A stretch of 64,000 nucleotides of DNA, taken from the NCBI GenBank assembly GCA_037179515.1, contig JAXCGZ010013557.1:16293-80292 (forward strand). The letters run 5' to 3'. The notes beneath the pieces were generated by a model. It worked only from the letters and a program-made list of their open reading frames with translations, was not told the DNA's origin and searched no databases. This stretch comes from Halocaridina rubra (lineage: Eukaryota; Arthropoda; Malacostraca; Decapoda; Atyidae). Shown here in pieces: positions 27,877 to 43,253 of the stretch. How positions within the stretch are numbered: the first letter of the stretch is position 1; every line of letters begins with the position of its first letter. Position numbers and translations under genes: made by a program.

Positions 27877-29960
27877 TTACCTAATTGTGTTTACGGGAAA
27901 GAGCCCAAAGCTCGTATCTTCCCGTCTCCTGATCGGTTCCATTTTATACTTAGTGATACTTATCATACCTGTCCTTAAAACTATGGATTGAGATAGCATT
28001 AACTACCTCCTCGCTTAGCCAATTCCAATTATCAACTACTCTTACACTGAAAAAGTATTTCCTTACATCCTGCAAAGAAGTTTTCTTACGAAGCTTCAAA
28101 CTATGACCTCTAGTTCTAGAGCCAGCCATATCAAAATATCCATCCCTATCCACTCTATCATAACCATGAAGGAATTTAAAGACTGTCACCATATCCCCCC
28201 TCACTCTTCTATCTTCGAGTGATGGTAAGTCTAATTCCCTCAGCCTCTCATCATAACTGAGATTGCGTATTTCTGGCACCAGTTTCGTGGCATGTCTTTG
28301 AACTTTTTCAAGTCCGGATTCTAAAAGGGGGCTGCATATTCGAGTTTTGGCCTCACATAGGTTACATAAATATTTCTGAACATTTCCTTGTCCATGTGCC
28401 TGAAGGCTACCCTTACATTTGATAAGAATGCATATGCTGCCCTTACTATGCCATTTATATGTATTTCTGGAGACAAATCTGCCAGTATGTTTACTCCTAG
28501 ATCTCTCTCATTTTCTGTCTCTTGAAGTTGTACTCCAGCCACCGAGTAGTCAAGCTTGGGCCTTCTTGCACTTGTACCCATTCTCATTAACTTACATTTT
28601 GAAGTATTGAATTTCATTAGCCACTTTTCTGACCACTCATGCAGATTATTTAGATCCTCCTGAAGTTCTCTACCATTGTTCTCGTTTTTTACTTTCTTCA
28701 CAATCTTTGCATCATCTGCAAACATATTCATGAATGAATTTACACACTCTGGTAGGTCATTTACATATACAAGGAACAAAAGTGGCCCTAAAACTGAACC
28801 CTGTGGAACTCCACTACTAACTCTTCTCCATTCAGACACTGAGTGTCTTACTCTAACCCTCTGTTTCCTTCCTTCTAAGTAAGTTTTTATTCATTCCAAA
28901 ACATTTCCACCTATTCTAGCCATTGATTGCAGCTTCCTAATAAGTCTCCCATGTGGAACAGTGTCACACGCTTTCTGGAAGTCTAGGAATAGGCAATCTG
29001 CCCAGCCCTCTCTTTCCTGTAAGATTCGGCTTACCTCATCATAGAATTCTAATAAGTTTGTTACTGTTGATCTACCTTCTCTGAAGCCATGTTGCCTCAC
29101 TGACAAAAAGTTGAAGGATTCCAAGTGAAGAGAGATATGTTTCTTAGTAGTTTCTCCATAACTTTGCAAACTATGCTGGTCAAGGAAACTGGTCTATAGT
29201 TCAGAGCCGTATCCCTCCTTCCCATTTTTGAAGATAGGTATCACGTTTGCTTGTTTCCAGCATCTTGGAATCTCCCCTGACTCCAGTGACTTTTTAAATA
29301 TGATACTTAGTGCCACTGATACTGAGTTTGCGCATTTTTTAAGCACATGAGGGGATATGTCATCAGGACCTGTAGCTTTATGAACATCTAAATCCATCAG
29401 CGCTTTGCATACCTCTGTGGCTGTAAGGTTGATATTCGCTAATACTGGCCCTTGAGCTTCTATCACTGCGATCTGAGGGGGTGGGGTATTTTCTACTGTA
29501 AATACTGACTGAAACCCCTTGTTCAATTCTTTGCAGATCTCTTCATCCGTCTCAGTGATGCTTCCATCCGCTCTCTTTAGCCTTAAAACCTGTTCTTTTA
29601 CCTCTGATAAAGCTGTGGAAAAGCTTGGGATTTTCTTTAGCCTTCCTGGTGATGTCCCTCTCATAGTCTTTCTCTGCCTCTCTCCTTTTACTTAGGTAGT
29701 CATTTCTTGCTCTTTTGTAGGTTTGCCAGGCATTTATGTTTATTCTCCTCCTATACCTTTTCCAGCATTTGTCTCTCCATTCCTTAGCTCTTTTACACCC
29801 ATTATCGAACCATTTCTCTCTGGCATGAATTACACCTACTTTGGTGACAGGTATGCAGCAATCTACTATCTTCCCATATTTCTCACAAAAGATGTCATAC
29901 ATTTCTTGTACAGATTTCTTGTAAAATAAGGTTCTCCAGTCAATAACTGCAAAAAGCTGT
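27877..29960 (-). mobile_element. CR1-like LINE, tandem unit 3 (longest)
   Basis: Head-to-tail with unit 2 but extending about 360 bp further 5'. It keeps the sequence deleted in units 1 and 2 and reads through the codon that is TAG there (KVKNENNGRELQED). It carries pieces of the linker after the endonuclease (KRAKEWRDKCWKRYRRR, 29552-29902), RT segments (29194-29664, 28891-29169, 28321-28839) and the C-terminal region (27950-28279). Several frameshifts and a 12-base-scale deletion near 28310 make it inactive. It is 5'-truncated before the endonuclease. Confidence 0.85.
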
Positions 29961-30830
29961 GTGTGTGTGACACCGGGTCAGGTAAAAAAATGCCCTCATC
30001 AATAAAGGCCCGGGCACGAGAAAATACCAAGATGATGGAAAAGGAAAAGGTTAAGGACAAGGCAGAGATGAGGTAATGTCAAACAAAGGAAAATGAGACA
30101 AAAAAAACTTTCAAAGTACTGAGGACCCAGAGATATGGCGGCCTAGGCCCTGAGATGACGATAGATCTGCTTTTTGAAGTACGAAATGTCATAAGAATTA
30201 GGAATGACATAAGGAGGACGAGAGTTCCAGAGTCTGGAGGTAGAAGGGAAGAAGCAGTCGCTGCACCGACCAATCCGTAAGCTACAAATCTCCACACAAG
30301 TACCTGTGAGATGAGGCCGCTTGGCGAGTGTTACGGCAGTGGGGGAGGGATGCGACTCGCCAACTCATCAGAGCAGCGATGGAAGTAGTAGTGATAGAAA
30401 AGAGAAAGGGAAGATACCTTACGACAAAGAGAGAGAGAGAAAATCCAGATTAGAAGAAAGAAAAGGATCATTAATGAGTCTGACTGCCTTGGATTCAACC
30501 ATATCAAGGAGATAAGTATAAGAAGAAGCACCTAAGATAAGTGAGCAGTATTTTAAGAAGGGAGGGATAAGACATTTATAAATTTTTTAAGTATCTGTAA
30601 AGAGGAAAAGTGATGACAAAAACGAAACAAAACCCCGAATTTTTTGGATGAAGATATAGAAATTTGGATTATGTGATTTCTACAAGACAAGATTGAGGCT
30701 ATATGGATTCCTATTATGTCGATAGAATTAAGAGGGTGAATTTTGTTAGTTTCGAAGACAATAGGGTTATCAGGAGGAGAAGAAGATATAGAGATAGCCA
30801 GAAACTGTGTTTTGGAGGCATTGAATATAA

Positions 30831-31766
30831 CTAAATTTTGAGTGCCCCACTCAGATACTCTCTGCAATTCGGAGTTGAGAGTAGAAGAAAGAGCGATATA
30901 AGACTTATTACGAGTAGCAGATGAAGGTTGTGAAGAAAAGGCAGAGGAAAAATGAAGGGTAGAATCATCAGCAAAAGCATGAAGAAGAGAGGATGATGGG
31001 GATTGTAGAAGATCATTGATGAAGAGAAGGAACAGAGTAGGTGAAAGAACAGAGCCCTATGGAACACCACCGGTAAAGAGAAAGGGCTAGATGTCGCACC
31101 ATAAACAATTACAGATATAAAACGGTCAGTAAGAAAACTGGAAATCAGAGAACAGAAAGAAGGGGAAAAGCCAAAGGCAGGGAGTTTGGCTAACAGAGCC
31201 TTGTGCCAGACTCTATCAAAAGCCTTAGAGATATCAAGGGCAACGACAAAGGATTCCCCATAGTTCCTCAGAGAAGATGACCATACATTAGTAAGATAGG
31301 AAAGGAGATCTCCAGTGGATCTTGCCTTGCAGAAGCCATACTGGTGATTGGAAATAAGTGAGTTAGATTCAAGGCGTTTTAAGGAGTGAGCATTGAGCAA
31401 AGTTTTGAAAATTTTAGCAATAGAGGAGGTTAGGGCAATAGGTCGGTAGTTTGAAGGAATAAAGCAGTCACCCTTCTTAGGAACAAGTTGAACTAGAGCA
31501 TGATTCCAAGATGAAGAATAGATACTGATTGACAGAATGAGGCAAACAAGACGGCAAAGCATGGGAGCCAGTTCATCTGCAAACTCCTTAAGGAACCTTG
31601 CCAGGACACCATTGCGACCAGATGCCTTGTTCGTCTTTAGTGCGCGAAGAACCTTATTCTTTGCGTGAAGAAAGGATAAGGGAGGGCATAAGTTAGAGAG
31701 GGTTAAAGATTGAGAAACAGGAGTGCTGGAATCGTTTATAAAAGTTAGCAGAAAAATGAGAGCCAA
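30831..31766 (-). pseudogene. J1 reverse transcriptase segment
   Basis: 311-codon frame with the RT fingers and palm up to the first catalytic Asp (ALDISKAFDRVWH). The frame shifts after FLTDRFISVIVYGATSS, so the FADDS part (near 30962) is read in another frame. A premature TAG replaces the Gln codon of the GVPQG motif. Not functional. Confidence 0.8.
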
Positions 31767-31836
31767 GAGAGTGACTTTGTCAGTGGGAGGGCAAGCTACA
31801 GAACCATCAGAATGAATGAGGGGGGGAAAGCATGAG

Positions 31837-32124
31837 TTACAGCTTTTTGGCTAAGGACCAGAAGCATTTGTCAGTGGGAGAGGAGTTAAGGTCATCAAGT
31901 TTCCTTCTTATAAAAGAAGCCTTAGACCTTTGAATCTGAGCAGTACAGCGATTCCCAGATACAATAAAGGAAGAGCGAGTTAAATCGGAAGGTGAGGCTT
32001 GGTAAGATCGGTGCGCCCGATTCCTAGCCTGGATAGCCATGGAGCAGGTACAGTCAAACCTAGGTATAGGGGGAGAGAAAGTTTTTATAGAAGAGGGAAT
32101 GTACACCTCCATTCCTGCGGTCAT
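31837..32124 (-). pseudogene. J1 linker between endonuclease and RT
   Basis: 95 codons with MAIQARNRAHRSYQASPSDL and DKCFWSLAKKL, the basic linker seen in Jockey-like LINEs. The same part exists in J2 near 48060-48260. Confidence 0.65.
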
Positions 32125-32458
32125 GATCTCAGCAACTTTTAGAGCTACCTGATCAGGGTTGCGGGACCGAAATCAGTAGTAATCCCATGGGAAGTCAAAG
32201 AGGAAGTTAAACAAATTTTCATGTTGGGTACGCTCAAAGTGCCAAAGGCGGCGCTGAGCAGGAGGGATTGGTGGAGGGGGAGCGAAAATGGAAGAGATTG
32301 AGATCACAGAGTGGTCATATTTATCAAGAGGGGAAAGCACAGATTAAGAGTAGTTTGAATAGTTAAAAGTAAAAAATAGGTCAATAGTGTTTGCTGCATG
32401 TTCGTGACGATCAGGAACATGAGTAGGATGTTTGATAATTTGCTCCAGATCGTGAGTA

Positions 32459-33339
<881 letters not shown>

Positions 33340-33343
33340 CATT

Positions 33344-33418
33344 TTTTTACCCCGACCGGGACTCGAACCTAGGACTTATGATTACTAAGTCAAGGCGCTA
33401 CCACTACACCACAGAAGG
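33344..33418 (-). repeat. tRNA-related SINE head (antisense)
   Basis: Reverse complement contains TGGTGTAGTGGTAGCG (A-box-like) and GGTTCGAGTCCCGG (B box), about 45 bases apart, as in RNA polymerase III promoters of tRNA genes. It is the mirror of 33929-33998. Confidence 0.75.
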
Positions 33419-33621
33419 TTAAAAGGAATCCAACCTTATAGCTTATATCTGCTATACTTAGGAATGAACGCATTCTAACTGAATGCCACTATGTTCATAT
33501 TACAGATTCCCCAACCTCACTCGTGGCTTCATTTTAGCATTTAATTCAATTCCCAGTCTCATTTGGGCCATGAAATTATCAAATAAGCACATTACATATG
33601 TGAAAACATGAATCATTTTTT

Positions 33622-33719
33622 TACCCCAACCGGGACTCGAACCTAGGACTTATGATTACTAAGTCAAGGCGCCTTGACTTAGTAATCATAAGTCCTAGGT
33701 TCGAGTCCCGGTCGGGGTA
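33622..33719. repeat. Two partial tRNA-related heads meeting head-to-head at the palindrome centre
   Basis: 33622-33670 is antisense and 33671-33719 is sense. Each starts at GCGCCTTGACTTAGTAATC, so the A-box half is missing from both. Both retain the B-box word GGTTCGAGTCCCGG, or its one-base variant. Confidence 0.85.
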
Positions 33720-33928
33720 AAAAAATGATTCATGTTTTCACATATGTAATGTGCTTATTTGATAATTTCATGGCCCGAATGAGACTGGGAATTGAATTAA
33801 ATGCTAAAATGAAGCCAAGAGTGAGGTTGGGGAATCTGTAATATGAACATAGTGGCATTCAATTAGAATGCGTTCATTCCTAAGTATAGCAGATATAAGC
33901 TATAAGATTGGATTCCTTTTAACCTTCT

Positions 33929-33998
33929 GTGGTGTAGTGGTAGCGCCTTGACTTAGTAATCATAAGTCCTAGGTTCGAGTCCCGGTCGGGGTAAAAAA
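33929..33998 (+). repeat. tRNA-related SINE head (sense), decayed acceptor stem
   Basis: CTTCTGTGGTGTAGTGGTAG with GCGCC closes a plausible D arm (GGTG/CGCC), and CTAGG-TTCGAGT-CCCGG makes a T arm. The acceptor strands pair at only about 4 of 7 positions and the anticodon arm has an enlarged loop, so this is a tRNA-derived repeat, not a tRNA gene. Another copy is at 39291-39352. Confidence 0.75.
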
Positions 33999-34034
33999 AA
34001 TGATTCATGTTTTCACATATGTAATGTGCTTATT

Positions 34035-34158
<124 letters not shown>

Positions 34159-34324
34159 CTTGTAAAATATGTTTTACTTACCTTACTTCTTTGGTATAGT
34201 GTGTTTATATATGCTTGTGGGACATATCTATGCCTATTACCATTATTCCTTATGGAAATTGACTATTAGATTTACGCGAGCCTTTTGAAAACCTATCCTC
34301 GCATTATTTCGAGAGGAGAGTGCA

Positions 34325-34395
34325 TATGAATAATGAATCATATTTTACCCCTGACGGAGACTCGAACCTAAGACACATAATTATTATGTTCACTG
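34325..34395 (-). repeat. tRNA-related SINE fragment (antisense, diverged)
   Basis: TTTTACCCCTGACGGAGACT followed by CGAACCTAAG is a diverged match to the T-arm end and A-rich junction of the heads at 33344 and 33622. Confidence 0.6.
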
Positions 34396-34812
34396 AATAT
34401 TTCACTATAATTTTATTAAACTTATAAACTATTTTCCAATTTTTTCATTTCATCTTTTCTATGACATTTCATAAACTTGTATAATTCAGAAATGACTATC
34501 CTACATACAAAATATGACCATAATCCTAATTTTAAAAAGTCTGAAGGTTGAATGCATTAAAAATCGAGGTAAATCAATTGTTGTTCTCCTTTATATAGAC
34601 AGGAGAAGCTATTCAAATTATTCTGACAGAGGACTGTTGTACTCTTAACTATTATTGTAAAGGAGAACTCTCTATCTGATTCAACAAAGAGGTTTTTCTA
34701 ATGGACGCTGTGCAACCTTTACATTTATGTCTTACTGAGCCCTTTGTGAAGAGTGTGAAGTCAAAGCCACTAAATCCAAACGGGCTTAGCTTCTCTCAGT
34801 TTCAGAGTATTC
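34396..34812. other. A+T-rich sequence, nothing recognised
   Basis: No repeat shared with the rest of the window and no exon recognised. Confidence 0.4.
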
Positions 34813-35100
34813 TTACATCATCCTAGGTTTATCATCCTTTATCTGGCTGAGTTTGAGTCCCTCAGTTACTGATGAAGTGTAACTTTTACTTTCTTTCTTT
34901 GGCACAAACTTTCTAGATTCTCTAAATATAGGTTTCTTTTTTTCATGTACATCACTAGCACTGATATTCTCATTTTCGTTTTCCTCCAGCATCATAAAAC
35001 AATCTAATATAAACTCCTCTATTATCCTGCCACTGATATTTCCTACTAGTTGGTGTTGAAGCTTCCATTCACATTGAAAAACCCATATTTTTGTTTTCAA
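34813..35100 (-). pseudogene. Unrecognised reading frame of about 95 codons
   Basis: The minus frame from about 35100 to the TAA at 34813 encodes a polar, coherent sequence (ISGRIIEEFILDCFMMLEEN, then RKFVPKKESKSYTSS). It has no microsatellite residues after the first few codons. There is no recognisable domain and no clear splice signal. It borders an (ATT)n run on its 5' side. It could be a decayed exon or an unknown transposon end. No function is suggested. Confidence 0.3.
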
Positions 35101-35120
35101 AGGTATTATTATTATAATTA

Positions 35121-35176
<56 letters not shown>

Positions 35177-36057
35177 TCAGGAAATCAAATGAAGCATATA
35201 AGGTCTGGCATTCGAGAATATCTAACTCCATATGGTCACTACCAAAGAAAAATAGACTGAAAAACTAAAAATGAATAAAATTGGAACAAAATACGTTAAC
35301 TAAAAAAAAATATAAAGTGGGGTAAAGCATATATAATAGTTTACGAAAAAAAAGACATTAACCAAGTGACAAACACAAGCACAAGATATAAAAAAGAAAA
35401 TGCACAAATAATAACCTAAAATGAAAAAGAGATACATCCTATCCATTTCATTGGCAGAATGGAAAACAGTTTAATCAATGGAGAGAAGAAAATCCATAAA
35501 ACGTATTAAAACTCAACACTTCGAGTGTCTAGAGTAGTAAGTAATAGTTTGAGTAATTTATTTAAAAAATTCAAAGAAAATGGCATAAAATCCCTCTTTA
35601 AACAACATGCAACTAGCACTCTTCAAGTGAATGCATTCTTATTAGTTTTAACACCATCTAGAAATAGTACTAGTAAGCTGCCTAGTAACCATTTCAGGGC
35701 TAAATGCCCCAGCTATGTTCATGTTACACTTTAAAATCAGAATTCTGTGAAGGGGTGGAACAGGAAGAGCCTAATTTTGACTCATGAAGGTATAAAAATA
35801 TAACCAAATAGGTTGAATCCTGATATTATAGAGGAATTTCAATAAAGTTTTATTAATTATATGAAATAAAAAAAATGCAAAGCCACTATTGGAAATGTTA
35901 ATTAGTCTCCGAAATATATTCCTTACTATCAAGGATAAGGAATTTTTCACATATATTCTAGATAAAAGATGATAGCTTTACAACAAATAAAGAGAAAAAA
36001 TTTAACAAGCTCATGCTTGTCAAGGAGCAGTTCAAGGTAAGTGAGTAGTAAGCCTAC
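35101..36057. other. Intron sequence with (ATT)n run
   Basis: 35106-35175 is an (ATT)n microsatellite. The rest is A+T-rich, with no gene recognised. The right edge is the donor of the 36058-36269 exon. Confidence 0.45.
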
Positions 36058-36269
36058 CTCCTCTTCTTCTCTTCGTTGTCTCTCTTCTTCCTCTCGTCTG
36101 AGTCTCTCTTCCTCTTCCTTTTGTTTAGCTAATATTTCTTTCATGGCTGCTAATGCTTTTTTGCCAGGTTTCCCTTTCCTAGCTTTATCTTCCTCTGCCT
36201 CTTTGCCTTTCTTTTTTTTCTCTTCTTCACCTTCTTTGCCCTTTTTCTTTTTTTTCTTTTTTCCATCTT
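36058..36269 (-). CDS. EIF5B: eIF5B exon (Lys-rich then Glu/Arg-rich region)
   Basis: 212 bases. The acceptor is TTTGTAATTACAG (AG at 36270-36271) and the donor is GAG|GTAGGC (36052-36057). It enters with two bases (AA) that complete a codon begun by the 48513-48585 exon, and leaves in phase 0 to meet LRRIEEEK of the 23906-24070 exon. The product runs EDGKKKKKKKGKEGEEEKKK, then KPGKKALAAMKEILAKQKEE and a repeated RREEEE pattern. The ALAKxKEEEER-like word resembles vertebrate eIF5B as I recall it. The segment is low-complexity, so family assignment depends mainly on agreement in order and phase with the next exon. Confidence 0.75.
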
Positions 36270-36570
36270 CTGTAATTACAAACTTGATGAGCATATACTA
36301 ATACCTAAAACATTTAAATATGCATAAACAGTGTATTCACTTAATTCAAAGCATACTATAAGATTAGAAATTGGTCTGCCCTTAAATGCTCTTATATACT
36401 ATCATGACATATATCACTTCCATTAAAAAGGCCAAATCTATCCTTATTAAAACTACCTAAACACCAAAAGGATATACAGGAAAGATTGGAAGGGTGGAAA
36501 ATTCAAATAGGCGAATCTAGACATAAGGGACTTAGCATAAATAACTCTAATTAAAAAAAAAAAAAAAAAG
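36270..36570. other. Intron sequence, nothing recognised
   Basis: A+T-rich sequence between the exon acceptor and foldback element C2. No repeat was recognised. Confidence 0.4.
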
Positions 36571-36868
36571 TAACCCCTCATTTATCGCAGGGGTTCGGTT
36601 CCGGGACCGGCCATGATAGGTGAATTTCCGCGAAGTAGCAACACCTTTAAAAAAAAAAAACAAAGATTATGACACCAGGATGGGCCAAAAATTGATAAAA
36701 TAAAACAGCCTTTTATCAGCCTGTAAAGAGAAACTGAGATGGTGACTGTAATGACCTGTCAGATGTGAAGGGATTATAAAAGATGTGTAATGAATATCCA
36801 ATTCTCTGCTGGGTTTTGATATACCTCTGCATTACGTTCATGATATCTATTCCAAAAATTCTATTAGA

Positions 36869-36914
<46 letters not shown>

Positions 36915-37079
36915 ATTATCATTGGCAACTATAATTTTCCTTTGATGATGATTGTGGAGATTATTATTATCATTATTATTATTATTATAATCATTATTAT
37001 TATTACGAATTTGTAATTAAGCCATTAATTTTACAATAAATAATGTAGTTTTGGTTGAATGAACAAGAGTTAATTAAAT

Positions 37080-37130
<51 letters not shown>

Positions 37131-37135
37131 CATCT

Positions 37136-37205
<70 letters not shown>

Positions 37206-37377
37206 ATTCTATTCTACCCAACCCCCCAAACTCTCTTTGTCCCAGCCAACTAGGGAAGGGCACTGTACACAGTTATTAAAGCAAATAAACCAACAGATGT
37301 ACAAACAATGATGAGCCCTTAATAATATTAATAATAATAATCGCCACAACCATCATCAAAGGAAAATTATTGTCGCC

Positions 37378-37414
<37 letters not shown>

Positions 37415-37738
37415 TCTAAGGAGAATTATTGGAATAGACATCAGGAAAGTAATGCAGAGGTATATTAAAACCCAGCAGAGAACTGGATATTCATAACACA
37501 TCTTTTATAAGCCCTTCACATCTGACAGGTTATTAAACTCTCCATCTCTGTTTCTCTTTACAGCCTGATAAAGGCTGTTTTATTTTATCATTTTTTGGCC
37601 CGTCCTGGTGTCACAATAATCTTAAAGAAAATAAATAAATAAATAAAAAATAATAAAAAAAAAAATTGGGGGGGGCCAAAAAAAATTTTGTGATGCACTG
37701 AATTCGCAATAGGTGAACCGCAAAATAGTGAGGGATTA

Positions 37739-37741
<3 letters not shown>
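36571..37741. mobile_element. Foldback MITE C2 with Tigger-type ends
   Basis: Left end ACCCCTCATTTATCGCAGGG with the TTCGGTTCCGGGACCGGCC block (first bases lost). Right end GAGGGATTACTG followed by TATATA. Arms: from about 36667 (ACACCAGGATGGGCC) and to about 37618. The loop holds (TC)n and the CCAACATTCTATTCTACCC block. About 1.17 kb. It is a clean example of family C. Confidence 0.85.
37083..37201. repeat. (TC)n microsatellite in C2 loop
   Basis: CT/TC repeats with a short TCTATCTATC-type interruption near 37120-37140. Confidence 0.95.

Positions 37742-37827
<86 letters not shown>
37742..37827. repeat. (AT)n microsatellite joining C2 and M3
   Basis: About 86 bases of AT repeats. A Tigger-type end touches it on both sides: ...TTACTG on the left and CAGTGCTGCC on the right. 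Confidence 0.95.
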
Positions 37828-37830
<3 letters not shown>

Positions 37831-39282
37831 TGCTGCCTCACTTATCGCGGTAGTTCGGTTCCGGGACCCGCCGCGAACCAGAAAATCCGCAAAGTAGGAT
37901 CCGCCTATATGTACATAGATATTTTAATATTTTTTACGTTTACACTGTATAAACCCTCCCTGCACTGTTGAAAAAACACCCTTTACATGATGAATAACAG
38001 TAAGCAACGTAAATTTTTATGAAAGTGATAGATAAAATTACAGTGAATGAGGTGATAATGACGTGACATACATATCATTTACAATTATTTTTTTGTTTAC
38101 GTACTGTATAAACCCTCCCTGCATTGTTAAAAAAAAACACCCTTAATATTATAGATAACAGCAAGCAATGTAAATTTTTATGAAAGTGATAGGAAAACTT
38201 ACCGTGAATGTGATGATGACGTGACATACATACTCATTTACAATTATTTTTTTGTTTACATACTGTATAAACCCTCCCTGCACTGTTGAAAAAACTCCCT
38301 TTACATTATAAATAACAGCAAGCAACGTAAATTTTTATGAAAGTGATAGATAAAATTACGGTGAATGAGGTGATAATGACGTGACATACATACTCATTTA
38401 CAATTACTTTTTCGTTTACGTACTGTATAAACCCTCCCTGCACTGTTTAAAAAACACCCTTTACACTATAAATAACAGCAAGCAACGTAAATTTTTATGA
38501 AAGTGATAGATAAAATTACGGTGAATGAGGTGATAATGACGTGACATACATACTCATTTACAATTATTTTTTCGTTTACGTACTGTATAAACCCTCACTG
38601 CACTGTTAAAGAAACACCCTTTACATTACAAATAACAGCAAGCAACGTAAATTTTTATGAAAGTGATAGATAAAATTACGGTGAATGAGGTGATAATGAC
38701 GCGACATACATACTCATTTACAATTATTTTTTCGTTTACGTACTGTATAAACCTTCCCTGCACTGTTAAAAAAACACCCTTTACATTATAAATAACAGCA
38801 AGCAACGTAAATATTTATGAAAGTGATGGATAAAATTACGGTGAATGAGGTGATAATGACGTGACATACATACTCATTTACAATTATTTTTTCATTTGCG
38901 TACCGTATAAACCCTCCCTGCACTGTTAAAAAAACACCCTTTACATTGTAAATAACAGCAAGCAACGTAAATTTTTATGGAAGTGATAGATAAAATTACC
39001 ATGAATGAGGTGATGATGACGTGACACACATACTCATTTACAATTATTTTTTCGTTTACGAACTGTATAAACCCTCCCTGCACTGTTGAAAAAACACCCT
39101 TTACATTATAAATAACAGCACGCAACGTAAATTTAAAAACAAAATGAAAATACTGAAAATGTTTTTTTTCAATATTTTAATATTTTTGCGTATACCCATA
39201 AAATAAAATAATAATTTATCCAAAAAGAAACCACGATAGAGTGAGAACGTGAACCAAGAAGCGCGAATAACCGGGGTAACAT
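37828..39282 (-). mobile_element. Tigger-type MITE M3 with repeat E array
   Basis: Left end CAGTGCTGCCTCACTTATCG. The right end is degenerate (complement of TGTTACCCCGGTTATTCGCG). About eight units of repeat E at exactly 160-bp spacing lie between (37930-39130). Same family as M2, opposite orientation. Non-coding. Confidence 0.85.
37930..39130 (-). repeat. Repeat E tandem array, about 8 units of 160 bp
   Basis: ACCCTCCCTGCACTG-type words recur at about 37945, 38115, 38275, 38435, 38595, 38755, 38915 and 39075. Adjacent units differ at only a few bases. Confidence 0.9.
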
Positions 39283-39287
39283 TTTTT

Positions 39288-41678
<2,391 letters not shown>

Positions 41679-42029
41679 TACAGTGTTCCTTCAGTTATCA
41701 CGAAGGTTCGGTTCCGGGACCCGGCGCGAGACAGGAAAATCGCGGAGTAGGATCAGCCTATATGTACATAGATATTTTAATTTATTTTTACGTTTACACC
41801 ATATAAACTGTATAAACCCTCCCTGTACTGTTAACAAACCACCCTTTACTTCATAAATAACAGCATGCAAGCGTAAATTTATATGACATACTCATGTACA
41901 TAGGTATTTTACAATTATTTTTATGTTTACTGTATAAACCCTCCCTGCACTGTTAAAAAACCACCCTTTACTTTATAAATAACTGCATGCAATGTAAATT
42001 TATATGTACGTGATAGGTAAACTTACCTT

Positions 42030-42112
42030 ATCTGTTATGGTTAACATTTTCCTTTGCCACTTAGGCTCACTACAAAAAGCCTGAGAAGATGAAGGATGCT
42101 TGGGAGGCATTG
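42030..42112 (-). pseudogene. Tigger transposase N-terminal remnant in M5
   Basis: Encodes MPPKHPSSS and a short KWQRKMLTITDK-like stretch, matching the first about 28 residues of T4. It then switches to repeat E at GATAAGGTAAGTTTACC. The same junction occurs in M6 (58060-58150), so the two copies share one deletion event. Confidence 0.85.
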
Positions 42113-43253
42113 CAAAGGTTAAAATATGCGAGTAAAAATATCACAAGCAAAACGTATTAATAAGCACAACGAAAACGGCGCACACGTGAGTTAGACTGAA
42201 CGAGTGAGGCGAGACAATGGAAAATGGTGGAAGCCTTTATCCAAAATGCTGATAGCGGTATCGTTTTTACATGTTGCAATACTGTTAGTATTTATGTTTT
42301 TTACTATTTTCTACTGTTTTATTATTCTTAGGCTAAAAAATACGTTTTTTTATCAATAAAATCATGAAACTACTGGAAATATTAATATATATGCTAGCTC
42401 ACGTAGGTGCGACCACAATACATTGTACGCTATCGGACACTATCTCACGTAATTGCGAGCCTTTGTCCGAAACGCTGATACCGGTATCGTATTTTACATG
42501 TTGCAATACTGTTAGTATTTATGTTTTTACTATTTTTTACTGTTTTATTATTCTTAGGCTACGAAATACGTTTTTTTATCAAGAAAATCATGAAACTACT
42601 GGAAATTTTAATATATAAGCTAGCTCACGTAGGTGCAACCCCAATACATTGTACGCTATCGGACACTATTTCAAATGATGTAATACTGTGACTTATACTG
42701 TACAGTGTTCCCCCTCTTATCACGGTAGTTCAGTTCCGGGACCTGGCGCGAGACAGGAAAACCGCGAAGTAGGATCAGCCTTTTATTTTATTTATTTATT
42801 TATTTTTTTAAAGATGACTATGACACCGGGACAGGCCAAAAATGATGAAATAAAACTTCCTTTATCAGGCTGTAAAGAGAAACAGAGATGGAGAGTGTAA
42901 TGACCTGTCAGATGTGAAGGGATTATAAAAGATGTGTAACGAATATCCAGCTCTCTGCTGGGTTTACTATACCTCTGCATAACTTTCATGATGTCTATTC
43001 TAAATATTCTCCTTAGATCTTATCATTATTATTATTATTACTATTATCATTATTATTATTATTATTATTGGCAACAATAATTTTCCTTTGATGATGATTG
43101 GGGAGATTATTAGTATTATTATTATCATTATTATTATTATTATTATTATCATTATTATTATTACGAATTCGTAATTAAACCATTATTTTTACTATAAATA
43201 ATGTAGTTTTGGTTGAATGAACAAGAGTTACTTAAAGATTCTCTCTCTCTCTC

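Larger units (their letters stand above)
29965..32458 (-). mobile_element. Jockey-like LINE J1 (5'-truncated)
   Basis: Minus-strand LINE. Endonuclease end: about 32280-32450 encodes DHSVIS-like residues and HVPDRHEHAANTIDLFF. Linker: 31837-32124. RT: 30831-31766 with KASGRNGV, PIALTSSIAKIFK, HQYGFCKARSTGDLLSYL and ALDISKAFDRVWH. The GVPQG motif has a CAG-to-TAG change (near 31060), and FADDS is encoded near 30962. The C-terminal frames (30553-30867, 30331-30531) follow. The 3' UTR ends near the GCCCGGGCCTTTATTG word at 30004-30020. A second copy lies at 47345-48270. Clade placement is approximate. Confidence 0.8.

Noticed and set aside
33929..33998. Functional tRNA gene
   Set aside because: A and B boxes are present, but the acceptor stem pairs poorly and the anticodon loop is enlarged. 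Multiple truncated copies fit a tRNA-derived repeat.
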